Counted from the first letter of the stretch, positions 11,106 to 20,983 are shown. The stretch: DNA of 64,000 bases from Luteimonas wenzhouensis (GCF_007859305.1 NZ_VOHE01000001.1:682001-746000); one strand, 5' to 3'. The notes: generated by a model from the sequence alone, not told the origin. Numbers and translations are program-made.

Positions 11106-11972
11106 ATGTCCCATGCCCGTGCACGCATCGAACCCACCGGCAAGAACTACATCCTCAGGATCTACGTCGCTGCACCGGGCACGCAGATCCATTCGTACGG
11201 CGGCGAACACCCCAGACGCTCGCTGGCCGGACATGTCTTTTACAGCATCAGCGATGGAACAGTAGAGCGTGGGTACGGATTCTCGCCAGTCGAGAGCGGA
11301 ACAGGCGGACCGGGGCATGTCGTCAGGGACGAGCACCTGGCCTACCGGAGCCCGGCCTACATTCGCACGATGGAAATCACGGAAGTCCAGTACGAGGCGC
11401 TCCTCACCTACGGGGAATCGGCTTTGAACAAGGACGAGCGGCACTTCAATCTCCAGTACGCCGGCGCTACCAACAGCTGCATCGACTTCACCTGGGGCAC
11501 CCTGAACCGCGCTGGCCTGCACCGGGAGATCCAGCTGCCCTTCGGGATCAAGTTGCGCGACAAGGATTACGACGGCGCGCTCAAGCCCCTCGACAACATC
11601 CGCGAGTTCCGGCGCATTCCCGACCCGGTCCCCGGCAGCCCCCTCAACCGCGAACAGGAGAACGAACTGCCGGAGAGGAAGCTCTGGCAGCGCCTGATCA
11701 GCGTGGAGGAGCCGCAACGCGGTCCATCAGGCGTCGTTACTCAAGAGGGCCGCGTCACCGGTCCGGCGACGCCGTTCACCGACCCGGTCCTCGGGCAGCT
11801 GTATGCCGCGCTGCAGGCCAGGGATGGCGAAGCCCTGGACCTGATCGGACGGCAGTTCAACCGCTCCGACGAGGGGATGCGCCTTGCGGAACCGGGCGAA
11901 CAGCTACACGCCGCCCGGCAGGCCAACGAGCAGGCCGGGCGGCACCAGGGCGACGCGCTGGCCCGGACGTGA
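11106..11972 (+). CDS. Putative permuted NlpC/P60-like (papain-fold) amidase, possible secreted effector
   Basis: The 288-aa protein has no signal peptide. A conserved-looking GHVFYSISDG (H43) precedes NSCIDFTWGTL (C125). His before Cys in this order fits circularly permuted NlpC/P60 or PPPDE-type papain-fold hydrolases. Further motifs are YGFSP, GxGGPG and ITEVQYEAL. The last ~85 residues are helical and rich in Ala, Gln and Glu. The upstream lipoprotein and downstream membrane protein look like an effector cassette such as those of the Xanthomonadales bacteria-killing type IV secretion system. However, I could not recognise a full XVIPCD signal. No Shine-Dalgarno sequence precedes the ATG, so translation may depend on the upstream gene. 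Peptidoglycan cleavage is inference. Confidence 0.6.
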   Translation: MSHARARIEPTGKNYILRIYVAAPGTQIHSYGGEHPRRSLAGHVFYSISDGTVERGYGFSPVESGTGGPGHVVRDEHLAYRSPAYIRTMEITEVQYEALLTYGESALNKDERHFNLQYAGATNSCIDFTWGTLNRAGLHREIQLPFGIKLRDKDYDGALKPLDNIREFRRIPDPVPGSPLNREQENELPERKLWQRLISVEEPQRGPSGVVTQEGRVTGPATPFTDPVLGQLYAALQARDGEALDLIGRQFNRSDEGMRLAEPGEQLHAARQANEQAGRHQGDALART

Positions 11973-11999
11973 CCGGTCGCCTCCCCGGCGATCCCAGGG

Positions 12000-12602
12000 A
12001 TGAGCATGCACACCACGAACGAACTGGCGGGCGCGAGCGCCGAACTGCGCAGGTCCATCGACTCCAACACCGAGATCGCCAAGGTGCTGCTGGCGCTGCG
12101 CACGGACATCTCCGGGCACGCACGCAAGGTCCAGGCGATGCTGGAGCACGATGTCCAGGCCAGGGCGCATTCCGAACAGAGGTTCAGGAACGACGTCCTG
12201 CGCATCACGGGGCAGGCCGCCGAGCGCATTGCAAGCGAGGCCTCGGGCGCGCTCAAGCCCCGTCTGGAGGAGCATTCCCATGCCCTGGCGGTCCTGCGCG
12301 TGCAGGTCGAACGCATGGGGCGGACTGCGCGGGCATGGACCCTGGCATCGCTCGCCACTCTGGGACTGACGCTGGTGGCATCACTGCTGGTGCTGGGATA
12401 CGTCAGGCGCGAACTCGCCACCGCCCGGGCACAAGTGCAGCGGTATGACGATGCGATCCCGGTCCTGCGCGCCTTCCACGCATCGGACGCGGTGGTCTGC
12501 GGCGACAGGCTCTGCGTGAACGTCGACACCCGCGGTCCGCGCAGCGGCGAACGACGGCAATACTTGCCCGCGCAGGACAGGACGCCGGCCGGCCGGGAGT
12601 AA
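12000..12602 (+). CDS. Coiled-coil protein with one membrane helix, function unknown
   Basis: The 200-aa protein has a long helical N-terminal part (about 10-110, heptad-like, Ala/Arg/Glu-rich) and one transmembrane segment (about 113-135). A short C-terminal tail carries two Cys (C167, C172) in [17 protein letters not shown] do not recognise a named family with certainty. From memory, similar small proteins labelled 'relaxation protein' sit beside effector-like genes in Xanthomonads. It starts 27 nt after the putative amidase gene on the same strand, so co-expression is likely. The paired Cys suggest a disulfide if the tail is periplasmic. A second ATG at 12006 is an alternative start. Confidence 0.6.
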   Translation: MSMHTTNELAGASAELRRSIDSNTEIAKVLLALRTDISGHARKVQAMLEHDVQARAHSEQRFRNDVLRITGQAAERIASEASGALKPRLEEHSHALAVLRVQVERMGRTARAWTLASLATLGLTLVASLLVLGYVRRELATARAQVQRYDDAIPVLRAFHASDAVVCGDRLCVNVDTRGPRSGERRQYLPAQDRTPAGRE

Positions 12603-12663
12603 CCGCCCTGCCCGCTTGCGCCGGGACGTCGCCCACCCGTCCCTTCGCGTCCGGTGCCGGAAC

Positions 12664-13815
12664 TCAGCCCGCCGGGGCGGATGCCAGGAGCCGCTCGATC
12701 AGGGCCAGGTACAGCCCGGGCAGCGCCTCCAGGTCGGCCACGCGCACGTGTTCGTCCACCTGGTGGATGCTGGCGTTGACCGGGCCGACCTCGATGCACT
12801 GTGCGCCCAGCGGGGCGATGAAGCGCGCGTCGGAGGTGCCGCCACCGGTGCTCTCCTCGGGCGGGCTGCCGGCGAACGCCGCCAGCACCTCGCGTGCGGC
12901 CGCGCGCAGCGGGCCTTCCGGGGTATGGAAGGGCTCGCCGCTGCGGTGCCAGCGCAAGGTGTAGTCCAGGCCGTGGCGCTCGAACAGCGCCGCGACCTCG
13001 GCCTCCAGCCGCGGCGCGTCCCAATGCGGGTTGTAGCGCAGGTTGAACACCACCTGCAGTTCGCCCGGGATCACGTTGTTGGCGCCGGTACCGGCGTGGA
13101 TGTTGCTGACCTGCAGGCTGGTCGGCGGGAAGCTTTCGTAGCCCTGGTCCCACGCCCGCGAACACAGTTCGGCCAGCGCCGGCGCGGCCTCGTGGATGGG
13201 GTTGCGCGCCTTGTCCGGATAGGCGACGTGGCCCTGCACGCCGCGCACGGTGAGGGTGCCGGTGAGGCTGCCGCGGCGGCCCACGCGCAGCAGGTCGCCC
13301 AGGCGGGCGGTCGAGGAGGGTTCGCCGGTGATGCACCAGTCGATGCGGGTGCCGCGCTGGCGAAAGGTGTCGGCCACCCGGCGCACGCCGTCGATGGCAT
13401 CGCCCTCCTCGTCCGAGGTCAGCAGCAGGGCGACGGTGCCGGGATGGTCGGGGTGCGCGGCCACGAAGCGTTCGAGCGCGACCACGAACGCGGCCACGCT
13501 GCCCTTCATGTCCGCGGCGCCACGGCCGTAGAGCACGCCGTCGCGCACGGTGGGCGCGAAGGGGTCGCTGGTCCAGGCATCGCGCGACCCGGGGGGCACC
13601 ACGTCGGTATGGCCGAGCAGCACCAGCACCGGGCCGCCGCTGCCGTGGGTGGCCCACAGGTTGTCGACCTCGCCGTAGCGCAGCTGCTCGACCGCGAAGC
13701 CGGCCCGCGCCAGGCGCGCCGCGAGCAGGGCCTGGCAGCCCGCGTCGTCGGGGGTGACCGAGGGCCGCGCGATCAGCTCGCTGGCCAGGGCGAGGACGTC
13801 ACTGGTCTGGGTCAT
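12664..13815 (-). CDS. dapE: Succinyl-diaminopimelate desuccinylase
   Basis: This 383-aa M20-family metallopeptidase removes succinate from N-succinyl-LL-diaminopimelate in the lysine/peptidoglycan precursor path. It shows the metal-binding motifs [11 protein letters not shown] and GRGAADMKG, then the [12 protein letters not shown] catalytic/metal region and a dimerisation domain in the middle. Length matches the E. coli protein (375 aa). The frame is open 21 codons upstream, but the ATG at 13815 gives the usual start ([15 protein letters not shown]). It lies 117 bp after the arsC-like gene and, with dapD, closes the map-glnD-dapD run. A 7-bp hairpin (GGTCGCG...CGCGACC) lies upstream. Confidence 0.97.
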   Translation of the reverse strand: MTQTSDVLALASELIARPSVTPDDAGCQALLAARLARAGFAVEQLRYGEVDNLWATHGSGGPVLVLLGHTDVVPPGSRDAWTSDPFAPTVRDGVLYGRGAADMKGSVAAFVVALERFVAAHPDHPGTVALLLTSDEEGDAIDGVRRVADTFRQRGTRIDWCITGEPSSTARLGDLLRVGRRGSLTGTLTVRGVQGHVAYPDKARNPIHEAAPALAELCSRAWDQGYESFPPTSLQVSNIHAGTGANNVIPGELQVVFNLRYNPHWDAPRLEAEVAALFERHGLDYTLRWHRSGEPFHTPEGPLRAAAREVLAAFAGSPPEESTGGGTSDARFIAPLGAQCIEVGPVNASIHQVDEHVRVADLEALPGLYLALIERLLASAPAG

Positions 13816-13932
13816 GTCCGGGCATCCGGTCGGGTCGATCGCAGCAACGGTCGCGGGAGGCGCGACCGCGCCCAGCATTCCGCACCGCGCCCGGGATCAC
13901 AACCGGCGGCAGCGCCGGGCGCATGGCGGCGA

Positions 13933-14286
13933 TCACATTCCGAACCGCTTCTTGAAGCCGTTGTCGCTGAAGCCCTGGCTGACCTCGCCATCCGCGGTCA
14001 CCACCACCGGCCGCCGGATCAGCTGCGGGTACTCGCGCAGCAGCAGCTTCCACTCCGCATCGCTGGCGGGGGCCTTGCGGTTGTCCGGCAGCTGCCGCCA
14101 GGTGGTGGAAGACTTGTTGACCATCGCGGCGAAACCGCCCAGCTTGCCGGCCCACTCGACCAGCGTTTCGGGCGTGGGCTTGTGGTCGCGGTAGTCGACG
14201 AACTCGTGGGCGATGCCGAAACGGTCGAGCCACTTCGTCGCCTTGCGGCAGGTATCGCAGTTCTTCAATCCGTACAGGGTGGTCAT
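13933..14286 (-). CDS. ArsC/Spx-family thioredoxin-fold protein (YffB-like)
   Basis: The 117-aa protein has the N-terminal motif LKNCDTCRKATKWL, with C10 and C13 as a CxxC pair. The ArsC-type wording LIRRPVVVT and GFKKRFG is present. Members relate to glutathione-dependent arsenate reductases, but the YffB branch has not been shown to reduce arsenate in general. It sits between dapD and dapE; E. coli yffB is likewise directly upstream of dapE, which supports this branch. A REP doublet lies between it and dapD. The exact substrate is unknown. Confidence 0.9.
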   Translation of the reverse strand: MTTLYGLKNCDTCRKATKWLDRFGIAHEFVDYRDHKPTPETLVEWAGKLGGFAAMVNKSSTTWRQLPDNRKAPASDAEWKLLLREYPQLIRRPVVVTADGEVSQGFSDNGFKKRFGM

Positions 14287-14316
14287 GATCCGGGCTCCTC
14301 CTCGATTCGCTTCCCC

Positions 14317-14391
14317 GCAGGAGCGGCTTCAGCCGCGACCGCGACCACGGCGGCGCCATGCCTGCCGGGTCGCGGCTGAAGCCGCTCCTGC
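14317..14391. repeat. REP doublet: two 24-bp units in perfect inverted orientation
   Basis: Bases 14317-14340 and 14368-14391 are exact reverse complements (core GGAGCGGCTTCAGCCGCGACC without its last bases) separated by 27 bp. The same core occurs singly at 10131. Transcribed, the pair would form a very stable cruciform hairpin between dapD and the arsC-like gene. It may slow RNA decay or partly end transcription. No transposase of the REP-associated type is in the window. Confidence 0.85.
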
Positions 14392-14404
14392 AAGGGGTCC
14401 GGGC

Positions 14405-15247
14405 TCAGTCGGCCAGGCCGCGCAGCAGTTCGTTGACGCTGGTCTTGCTGCGGGTCCGCTCGTCCACCTGCTTGACGATCACCGCGCAGTACAGCGAGTG
14501 CGAACCGTCCTTCGCCGGCAGCTGTCCCGACACCACCACGCTGCCCGGCGGCACGTAGCCGTAGCTGATCTCGCCGGTCATGCGGTTGTAGATGCGGGTG
14601 GACTGGCCGAGGAACACGCCCATGCCGATCACGCTGTGGTGACCCACCACCACGCCTTCGACCACCTCCGAGCGCGCGCCGATGAAGCAGTGGTCCTCGA
14701 TGATCGTCGGGCTGGCCTGCAGCGGCTCGAGTACGCCGCCGATGCCGGCGCCGCCGGACAGGTGCACGTGCCTGCCGATCTGCGCGCAGGAGCCGACCGT
14801 GGCCCAGGTATCGACCATGGTGCCCTCGCCTACATGGGCGCCGATGTTGACGAAGCTCGGCATCAGCACCACGTCGCGGCCGAAGTAGGTCCCGCGGCGC
14901 GCCACCGCGCCCGGCACCACGCGCACGCCCATCGCGCGGAAACGCTCGGCGTCGAAGCCGGCGAAGCGCGCCTCCACCTTGTCCCAGAACGGCGCCGGCT
15001 GCGCATCCACCACGGCCATGTCGTTGACCCGGAAGTACAGCAGCACCGCCTTCTTCAGCCATTCGTTCACCTGCCAGCCGCCGCCGGGCTTCGGCTCGGC
15101 CACGCGCAGCTCGCCCGATTCGAGTCCCTGCATGGCCTGCTCGACCGCCGGCCGCAGGGCCTGGACCTCCTCCGCCGACAGCGCCGCGCGGCGCTCCCAT
15201 GCCTGTTCGATCGCCTGCTGCGTGGCGGCCAGTCCCGCTGCGGTCAT
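14405..15247 (-). CDS. dapD: Tetrahydrodipicolinate N-succinyltransferase
   Basis: The 280-aa protein transfers succinyl from succinyl-CoA to tetrahydrodipicolinate, the first committed step of the succinylase route to diaminopimelate. The C-terminal half is a left-handed beta-helix with hexapeptide repeats ([36 protein letters not shown]). The gene's ATG overlaps the glnD stop by four bases (ATGA), indicating translational coupling. The frame runs open far upstream inside glnD, but the ATG at 15247 gives the family start and length (E. coli 274 aa). dapE, the later step, is about 600 bp downstream. Confidence 0.98.
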   Translation of the reverse strand: MTAAGLAATQQAIEQAWERRAALSAEEVQALRPAVEQAMQGLESGELRVAEPKPGGGWQVNEWLKKAVLLYFRVNDMAVVDAQPAPFWDKVEARFAGFDAERFRAMGVRVVPGAVARRGTYFGRDVVLMPSFVNIGAHVGEGTMVDTWATVGSCAQIGRHVHLSGGAGIGGVLEPLQASPTIIEDHCFIGARSEVVEGVVVGHHSVIGMGVFLGQSTRIYNRMTGEISYGYVPPGSVVVSGQLPAKDGSHSLYCAVIVKQVDERTRSKTSVNELLRGLAD

Positions 15248-17856
15248 GCCTGTTGCTCTCCTTCGATGCCAAGTTGAAGCGCGTCGCGAAGCGCGGCGCA
15301 CTGGGATTCGTCCAGCGCCCGGTCCTGCCGGTCGCTGACCAGGAACACGTCCTCGGCGCGCGCGCCGAAGGTGGCGATGCGCGCGTCGTGGACGCGGATG
15401 CACTGCTCTCGCAGCACCTGGGCGATGTCCGCAAGCAGCCCGGGCCGGTCGGTGCAGACCAGGCTCATCACCGTAAGCCGGCCGTCGGCGCTGGTGTCGA
15501 AGTCGACCTGCGGCGCCACCCGGAAGTGGCGCAGGTGGCGCGGCTGCGCTCGCCGCGCGGGACGCACGTCGAGCGAGCCGGCGAGCACGGTGGCCAGCTT
15601 GCGCTCGATCGCCGCGGTATCCGGGGCCTGGCGCTGGTCCACCGACAGCACCTGGAAGGTGTCGAAGATCGTGCGCCCCGGCCCGTCGAGCGCGCGGGCA
15701 CGCTGGATCGCCAGCCCGAGCCGGTCGAGGGTGATGACGATCGCGGCGAACAGCCCGTCGCGGTCGGGCGCGTGCACGAACACTTCCAGCGCCCCGCCGG
15801 CCCCGGCCACCCGGCGCACCCGCACCACCCGGGTCCCGGGCGCGGCCTCGCGCAGTGCCAGCACCTGCCACGCCACCTGGTCCGGCCGGGCGCGCAGGAA
15901 GCCCGCCTCGGGCATCCTCGCGAACAGCGCGTCGACCCCTTCCACGCCCTCCGCGGCCAGCAGCCCACGGACCTTGTCGCGCGCCTCGGCGATCCGCTCG
16001 GCCGCGCCGATCGGATGTTCGAGCCCGCGCCGCAACGCGTAGCGGGTCGCCACGTGCAGGTCCGCCAGCAGGCGGTCCTTCCACGCGTTCCACAGCGCGG
16101 GCGAAGTGCCGGCGATGTCGGCGCAGGTGAGCAGGTAGAGGTAGTCCAGCCGCTCCCGGTCCGCCACCTCGACCGCGAAGCGGTGGATCACCGCCGGGTC
16201 GGAGATGTCCTGCTTCTGCGCGGTCACCGACATCAACAGGTGCTTGAGCACCAGCCACTCCACCAGCGCGGTGTCGGCGGCCCCGAGCCCGTGCGCCTCG
16301 CAGAACTCGCGCGCATCGACCGCCCCCAGTTCGGAGTGGTCGCCGCCGCGGCCCTTGGCAATGTCGTGGAACAGGCCGGCGATCAGCAGCAGTTCGGGCT
16401 TGCGCAGCATCGGCCAGACCTCGTGCGCCATCGAGAAGCGCTCGTCGGGGAGGCCGGTGGAGAAGGACGCCAGGTTGCGCAGCACCGCCAGGGTGTGCTG
16501 GTCGACCGTGTACACGTGGAACAGGTCGAACTGCATCCGCCCCGAGACGCGGGCGAACGCCGGGATCCAGCGTCCGAGGACGCCCAGCCTGGCCATGCGT
16601 TCGATGGTGCGCACCGGGCCCGGGCCGCCCAGCAGGGCGAGGAACTGCTCGCGCAGCGCCTGCGACGCCTCGTGGTAGGCCGGCAACGCATGCAGCGACT
16701 CGGCCAGCGCGCGCGCGGTGCGCGAATGCAGGCCCTTGGCCTCGGGGTGGTCGGCCCACAGCGCGAACAGGTGGAACACGCGGGCCATGTCCGCACCGGG
16801 CCAGAACTCGTCGCGCGCCACCAGGTAGCCGCGCTTCATCGCGAACTCGGCGTCGAGCGGTACCGCCTCGGCGTCGCCCTCGATCTGTTCCTCGAACCGT
16901 TGCAGCAGGCGCTCGCCGATCCGCAGCACGATCGCCGCGCTGCGGTAGAACTGCTGCATCATCCGCTCGACCCGGTCGTTGTCGGCGTCCTCGACGTGCT
17001 GCAGCCGCGCCGCCAGCGCCTTCTGGTAGTCGAAGCGCAGACGCTCCTCGCGCTTGCCCGCCACCAGGTGCAGCCCGTAGCGCAGCCGCGCCAGCACCCG
17101 CCACTCGCGCTCCAGCGCCGAGTACTCGTCCAGGCCCAGCTGGCCGAGCGGGATCAGCGACTCGATGTCGCGGGTGCCGAACACGCGGCGCGCCATCCAG
17201 CGCAGGGTCTGGATGTCGCGCAACCCGCCGGGCCCTTCCTTGATGTTGGGCTCGAGGTTGTCGGCGGTGTCGCCGAAGCGGGCATGGCGCCGGCGCAGCT
17301 CCTCGCGCTTGGCGGCGAAGAACGCGCCCGCGGGCCAGACCCGCTCCACCGAGACCGCATCTTCCAGCCGCGCGGCCATCTCCGGCGCCGCCACCAGCGG
17401 CCGGGCCTCGATCAGCGAGGTCATCACGGTCACGTCCCCGGCCGCGGCCGCGGTGCACTCGTCGAGCGTGCGCACCGCGTGGCCGACCGGCAGGCCCGCA
17501 TCCCAGAGCAGCGCGAACAGCCGCGACAGCGCCGCGGTGTCGGCCTCGCACGCCTCCTCGCCCACCACCACCAGCAGGTCGACGTCCGAGCGCGGGAACA
17601 GCTCGCCGCGGCCGTAGCCGCCGACCGCGAACAGGGTCAGGTCGGCGTCGGCGGGGATCGTGCGCGCCCAGGCCTGGCGCACCAGCGAGTCGACCGCGAT
17701 CACCCGGGCCATCAGCAGCCGCTCGATGTCCTCGTCGGCATCGAAACGCCGCGCGAAGCCGGCGTCCTGCGAGCGCAGCGCCTCGGCCGCCGCCGCGGCC
17801 CAGGCCGCGTCCCCTTCCGGGTGCGGCGCGACGTCGCTGTCGGGGGCCGCGGTCAC
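15244..17856 (-). CDS. glnD: Bifunctional PII uridylyltransferase / uridylyl-removing enzyme
   Basis: The 870-aa protein senses glutamine and adds or removes UMP on PII proteins. The nucleotidyltransferase motif [15 protein letters not shown] lies at 79-93, with the acidic pair D91 and D93. An HD hydrolase domain follows ([15 protein letters not shown]), and two ACT domains end the chain (one begins near [13 protein letters not shown], the last near [14 protein letters not shown]). I chose GTG at 17856, two bases after the map stop, because it gives a normal N-terminus. Further upstream the frame reads through map as Arg/Gly-rich filler. The gene overlaps dapD by four bases. Linking map, glnD and dapD ties nitrogen sensing to growth genes. 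Confidence 0.97.
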   Translation of the reverse strand: MTAAPDSDVAPHPEGDAAWAAAAAEALRSQDAGFARRFDADEDIERLLMARVIAVDSLVRQAWARTIPADADLTLFAVGGYGRGELFPRSDVDLLVVVGEEACEADTAALSRLFALLWDAGLPVGHAVRTLDECTAAAAGDVTVMTSLIEARPLVAAPEMAARLEDAVSVERVWPAGAFFAAKREELRRRHARFGDTADNLEPNIKEGPGGLRDIQTLRWMARRVFGTRDIESLIPLGQLGLDEYSALEREWRVLARLRYGLHLVAGKREERLRFDYQKALAARLQHVEDADNDRVERMMQQFYRSAAIVLRIGERLLQRFEEQIEGDAEAVPLDAEFAMKRGYLVARDEFWPGADMARVFHLFALWADHPEAKGLHSRTARALAESLHALPAYHEASQALREQFLALLGGPGPVRTIERMARLGVLGRWIPAFARVSGRMQFDLFHVYTVDQHTLAVLRNLASFSTGLPDERFSMAHEVWPMLRKPELLLIAGLFHDIAKGRGGDHSELGAVDAREFCEAHGLGAADTALVEWLVLKHLLMSVTAQKQDISDPAVIHRFAVEVADRERLDYLYLLTCADIAGTSPALWNAWKDRLLADLHVATRYALRRGLEHPIGAAERIAEARDKVRGLLAAEGVEGVDALFARMPEAGFLRARPDQVAWQVLALREAAPGTRVVRVRRVAGAGGALEVFVHAPDRDGLFAAIVITLDRLGLAIQRARALDGPGRTIFDTFQVLSVDQRQAPDTAAIERKLATVLAGSLDVRPARRAQPRHLRHFRVAPQVDFDTSADGRLTVMSLVCTDRPGLLADIAQVLREQCIRVHDARIATFGARAEDVFLVSDRQDRALDESQCAALRDALQLGIEGEQQA

Positions 17857-17858
17857 GT

Positions 17859-18635
17859 TCAGAGGTCGTTGTCGTCGCCGGGCAACCGGGTCAGGATCTC
17901 GACCCCGTCGCTGGTGACCGCCACCGTGTGCTCCCACTGCGCCGAGAGCTTGCGGTCCTTGGTGACCACGGTCCAGCCGTCCGGGAGCAGGCGGGTGTGG
18001 CGCGAGCCCTCGTTGATCATCGGTTCGATGGTGAAGGTCATGCCCGGCTGCAGGACCAGGCCTTCCCCGGGGCGGCCGTAGTGCAGCACCTGCGGGTCCT
18101 CGTGGTAGACCTGCCCGATGCCGTGGCCGCAGTATTCGCGCACCACGCTGAAGCGCTCGCCTTCCGCGAACTGCTGGATCGCGTGGCCGATGTCGCCCAG
18201 GGTCGCGCCCGGGCGCACCACGCGGATGCCGCGGAACAGCGCCTCGCGGGTGGTCTCCACCAGCCGCCGCGCCATCACCGACGGCGTGCCGACGTAGTAC
18301 ATGCGGCTGGTGTCGCCGTGCCAGCCGTCCTTGATGACGGTGACGTCGATGTTGATGATGTCGCCGTCCTTGAGCACCTTCGACTCGCTCGGGATCCCGT
18401 GGCAGATCACGTTGTTGGCCGAGATGCAGGTGGTGCGCGGATAGCCCTTGTAGCCCAGGTTGGCGGGCACGGCCTTCTGCACGTTGACGATGTGGTCGTG
18501 GCAGATGCGGTCGAGTTCCAGGGTGGTGACGCCGGGCTTGACGTGTTCGGCCACGACCTGGAGCACCTCGGCGGCCAGGCGGCCGGCGACGCGCATCTTC
18601 TCGATCTGCTCGGGGGTCTTGAGCTGGATGGTCAT
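17859..18635 (-). CDS. map: Methionine aminopeptidase, type I
   Basis: The 258-aa enzyme removes the initiator Met from nascent proteins. Its metal ligands lie in the usual pattern: D and D in [25 protein letters not shown] in [16 protein letters not shown] in TFTIEPMIN and E in [10 protein letters not shown]. The length is typical of type Ia enzymes. It begins the minus-strand map-glnD-dapD run and is divergent from rpsB, the same map/rpsB arrangement as in E. coli. The ATG at 18635 gives the standard N-terminus ([18 protein letters not shown]). Confidence 0.98.
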   Translation of the reverse strand: MTIQLKTPEQIEKMRVAGRLAAEVLQVVAEHVKPGVTTLELDRICHDHIVNVQKAVPANLGYKGYPRTTCISANNVICHGIPSESKVLKDGDIINIDVTVIKDGWHGDTSRMYYVGTPSVMARRLVETTREALFRGIRVVRPGATLGDIGHAIQQFAEGERFSVVREYCGHGIGQVYHEDPQVLHYGRPGEGLVLQPGMTFTIEPMINEGSRHTRLLPDGWTVVTKDRKLSAQWEHTVAVTSDGVEILTRLPGDDNDL

Positions 18636-18739
18636 GCCGGCATTATCGCCGAGCCCGGCCGGCCGTGCCGGCGCGCGCCCGGCCGGGCGTCCGGACCTCG
18701 CCCACCCGCGGCCGCCCCGGGCGCCTTGCGCCCCCTTGT

Positions 18740-18769
18740 TTGCCCCGGCCCGGCCCCGCGGGCTATCAT
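18740..18769 (+). promoter_or_regulatory. Candidate rpsB promoter
   Basis: TTGCCC (18740-18745), an 18-bp spacer and TATCAT (18764-18769) lie in the map/rpsB intergenic region. A start near 18776 would give a leader of about 227 nt. Confidence 0.5.
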
Positions 18770-18775
18770 TTCCCG

Positions 18776-19002
18776 GCTGTGCTTCCGGGATCCCGGCGGC
18801 CGGCTGCCCACGCCGGGCATCGCGTCGATGGACGCAGGCGAATACACACCCGCTGCAATCCCCCGTGCCGGGGTGCCTCGCGAGAGGTTCGGCCACGGAG
18901 GCAGCGGGGAGGCCCAACCCCGGAACCACGCGCCCGTCCCGCGGGCGCCGCCGCCCATCCGATCGACCCGGCGGCCGGTTCCCTCCACCTGGAGTTCCAC
19001 CC
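18776..19002 (+). promoter_or_regulatory. Long 5' leader of rpsB, possible S2-binding autoregulatory RNA
   Basis: About 227 GC-rich nt precede the rpsB ATG. They hold several possible stem-loops (for example around 18855-18905 and 18935-18960) and the Shine-Dalgarno GGAG at 18991-18994. In gammaproteobacteria S2 is known to repress the rpsB-tsf mRNA through a conserved leader structure. This leader is placed to do the same, but I could not fold it or align it. Confidence 0.4.
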
Positions 19003-19809
19003 ATGCCCCAGATCACCATGCGCCAGATGCTGGAAGCCGGCGTGCATTTCGGCCACCAGACGCGCTACTGGAACCCGAAGATGGCCCCATACATCTTCGG
19101 CGCCCGCGGCAAGATCCACATCATCAACCTCGAGAAGACGGTTCCGCTGTTCAACGACGCGATGAACTTCATCTCGGGCATCGCCCAGAAGCGCGGCATC
19201 GTGCTGTTCGTGGGCACCAAGCGCAGCGCGCGCGAGGCGATCAAGGAGGAGGCCGAGCGCTGCGGCATGCCGTACATGACCCAGCGCTGGCTGGGCGGCA
19301 CGCTGACCAACTTCCGCACCGTCAAGCAGTCGGTGGCGCGCCTGAAGGAGCTGGAAGCCGCCGAGACCGACGGCACCTTCGACAAGCTGGTCAAGCACGA
19401 GGTGCTGGGCCTGCGCCGCGAGCGCGCCAAGCTCGAGGCTTCGCTGGGCGGCCTGAAGGAACTCAACCGCCTGCCCGACGCGCTGTTCGTGATCGACATC
19501 GGCCACGAGGACATCGCGGTCAAGGAAGCGCGCAAGCTCGGCATCCCGGTGGTGGCCGTGGTCGACACCAACTACGACCCCGACCTGGTCGACTACGCGA
19601 TCCCGGGCAACGACGACGCCATCCGCGCCGTGCAGCTGTACGCTCGCGCCGCCGCCGACGCGGTGCTCGAGGGCAAGGCCGCCGCGCCCAACGCCGCCGT
19701 CGTGCGCGAGGACGAGTTCGTCGAGGCCGACGCGCAGCCCGCGCGCCGCGCGCCGAAGAAGGCCGCCCAGGAAGGCGAAGCCGCCGACCAGGCCCAGGCC
19801 GCCGGCTGA
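19003..19809 (+). CDS. rpsB: 30S ribosomal protein S2
   Basis: The 268-aa protein begins [25 protein letters not shown], the S2 signature, and has the further motif [19 protein letters not shown]. The C-terminal tail of about 30 residues is Ala/Lys/Gln-rich and extends past the E. coli end (241 aa), as in other Xanthomonads. GGAG lies 8 nt before the ATG. The 126-bp gap to tsf on the same strand is strongly GC-rich and could form hairpins. S2 joins the small subunit late and is needed for S1 binding. Confidence 0.99.
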   Translation: MPQITMRQMLEAGVHFGHQTRYWNPKMAPYIFGARGKIHIINLEKTVPLFNDAMNFISGIAQKRGIVLFVGTKRSAREAIKEEAERCGMPYMTQRWLGGTLTNFRTVKQSVARLKELEAAETDGTFDKLVKHEVLGLRRERAKLEASLGGLKELNRLPDALFVIDIGHEDIAVKEARKLGIPVVAVVDTNYDPDLVDYAIPGNDDAIRAVQLYARAAADAVLEGKAAAPNAAVVREDEFVEADAQPARRAPKKAAQEGEAADQAQAAG

Positions 19810-19935
19810 TCCCGGCAACGCGGCCGCGCCCCCGGGCGTGGCCGCCATCGCGGCCGGCAGCCCCTGCCGCCGCCACCAGCCCCCGCGGCGGGCGCCCTGC
19901 CCTCCGCCCGAATTCCACGAATCCGAGGTCCCCCG

Positions 19936-20808
19936 ATGGAAATCACCGCATCCATGGTCAAGGAGCTGCGCGAGCGTACCGGCGCCGGCATGATGGAGTG
20001 CAAGAAGGCACTCACCGAGAACAACGGCGACATCGACGCCGCCGCCGAGGCGCTGCGCAAGTCGGGCCTGGCCAAGGCCGACAAGAAGGCCGACCGCGTC
20101 GCCGCCGAGGGCCGCGTCGCCGCCGCCCAGGCCGCCGGCAAGGCGGTGCTGGTCGAGGTCAACTCCGAGACCGACTTCGTCGCCAAGGACGAGAACTTCG
20201 CCAGCTTCACCAGCGCCGTCGCCCAGGCCGCGCTCGAGGCCGCCGACATCGAGGCCCTGAAGGCCGCGAAGCTGCCGTCCGGCGAGACCGTCGAGGAGGC
20301 CCGCGCCGCCGTGATCGCCAAGGTCGGCGAGAACGTGCAGGTGCGCCGCATGGCCCGCATCGACAGCGACAACCACGTCGCGGCCTACGTCCACGGCGGC
20401 CGCATCGGCGTGCTGCTGGAGCTCAAGGGCGGCGACGCCGAGCTGGCCCGCGGCCTGGCGATGCACGTCGCGGCCATGAACCCGCCGCACAACAAGCAGT
20501 CCGACGTGCCGGCCGAGTTCATCGCCAAGGAGAAGGAGATCGAACTGGCCAAGCTGAGCGAGAAGGACCGCGCCAAGCCGGCCGAGATCCTCGAGAAGAT
20601 CATCGGCGGCAAGATCAGCAAGATCGTCAACGAGGTCAGCCTGTACGGCCAGCCGTACGTGCTCGACACCGACAAGACCGTCGAGGCCGTGCTCAAGGCC
20701 GCCGGCGCCGAGGTCATCGGCTTCCAGCGCCTGGCCGTTGGCGAGGGCATCGAGAAGGTGGTGGAGGACTACGCCGCCGAAGTGATGAAGCAGGCCGGCC
20801 TGGCCTGA
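19936..20808 (+). CDS. tsf: Elongation factor Ts
   Basis: The 290-aa protein exchanges GDP for GTP on EF-Tu. The N-terminal UBA-like domain carries the signature [20 protein letters not shown]. The core has [15 protein letters not shown], where Asp-Phe contacts EF-Tu, followed by the dimerisation part and the C-terminal module. The length fits the family (E. coli 283). It follows rpsB, with which it is probably co-transcribed. A clear intrinsic hairpin 26 bp after the stop would end the transcript, so pyrH is not part of this unit here. Confidence 0.99.
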   Translation: MEITASMVKELRERTGAGMMECKKALTENNGDIDAAAEALRKSGLAKADKKADRVAAEGRVAAAQAAGKAVLVEVNSETDFVAKDENFASFTSAVAQAALEAADIEALKAAKLPSGETVEEARAAVIAKVGENVQVRRMARIDSDNHVAAYVHGGRIGVLLELKGGDAELARGLAMHVAAMNPPHNKQSDVPAEFIAKEKEIELAKLSEKDRAKPAEILEKIIGGKISKIVNEVSLYGQPYVLDTDKTVEAVLKAAGAEVIGFQRLAVGEGIEKVVEDYAAEVMKQAGLA

Positions 20809-20833
20809 CCACGGCCGCCAGCGCCGGACCGGG

Positions 20834-20862
20834 GAAGCCGCGGGCGACCGCGGCTTCTTCGT
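20834..20862 (+). terminator. Intrinsic terminator-like hairpin after tsf
   Basis: GAAGCCGCGG and CCGCGGCTTC form a perfect 10-bp stem closed by a GCGA tetraloop (20834-20857), followed by TTCGT. The T-tract is short but the stem is very stable. Confidence 0.7.
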
Positions 20863-20901
20863 GTCCGCACCCCACTGCGCCGGCGCGGCCCGTCCGGCGG
20901 G

Positions 20902-20934
20902 CAAAAGCAAAGCCGCGGCGGAGCGCGGCTTTGC
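20902..20934 (-). terminator. Intrinsic terminator of the TonB receptor gene
   Basis: On the minus strand an 11-bp perfect stem (GCAAAGCCGCG / CGCGGCTTTGC, 20907-20934, 6-nt loop) is followed by TTTT (20903-20906). It lies 50 bp after the receptor stop and faces the tsf hairpin, insulating the convergent pair. Confidence 0.8.
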
Positions 20935-20983
20935 CCATCTTCCGTCGCCTTCGGGCCCGGCCGGAGCCGGGCCCGCCGGGGCG

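Noticed and set aside
11720..11972. XVIPCD type IV secretion signal at the end of the putative amidase
   Set aside because: The tail is only about 85 residues and I could not match the conserved motifs. The secretion route is left open.
14405..17551. An upstream-extended dapD of 1048 codons
   Set aside because: The extra N-terminal part is an off-frame reading of glnD. The ATG at 15247 gives the family length and overlaps the glnD stop.
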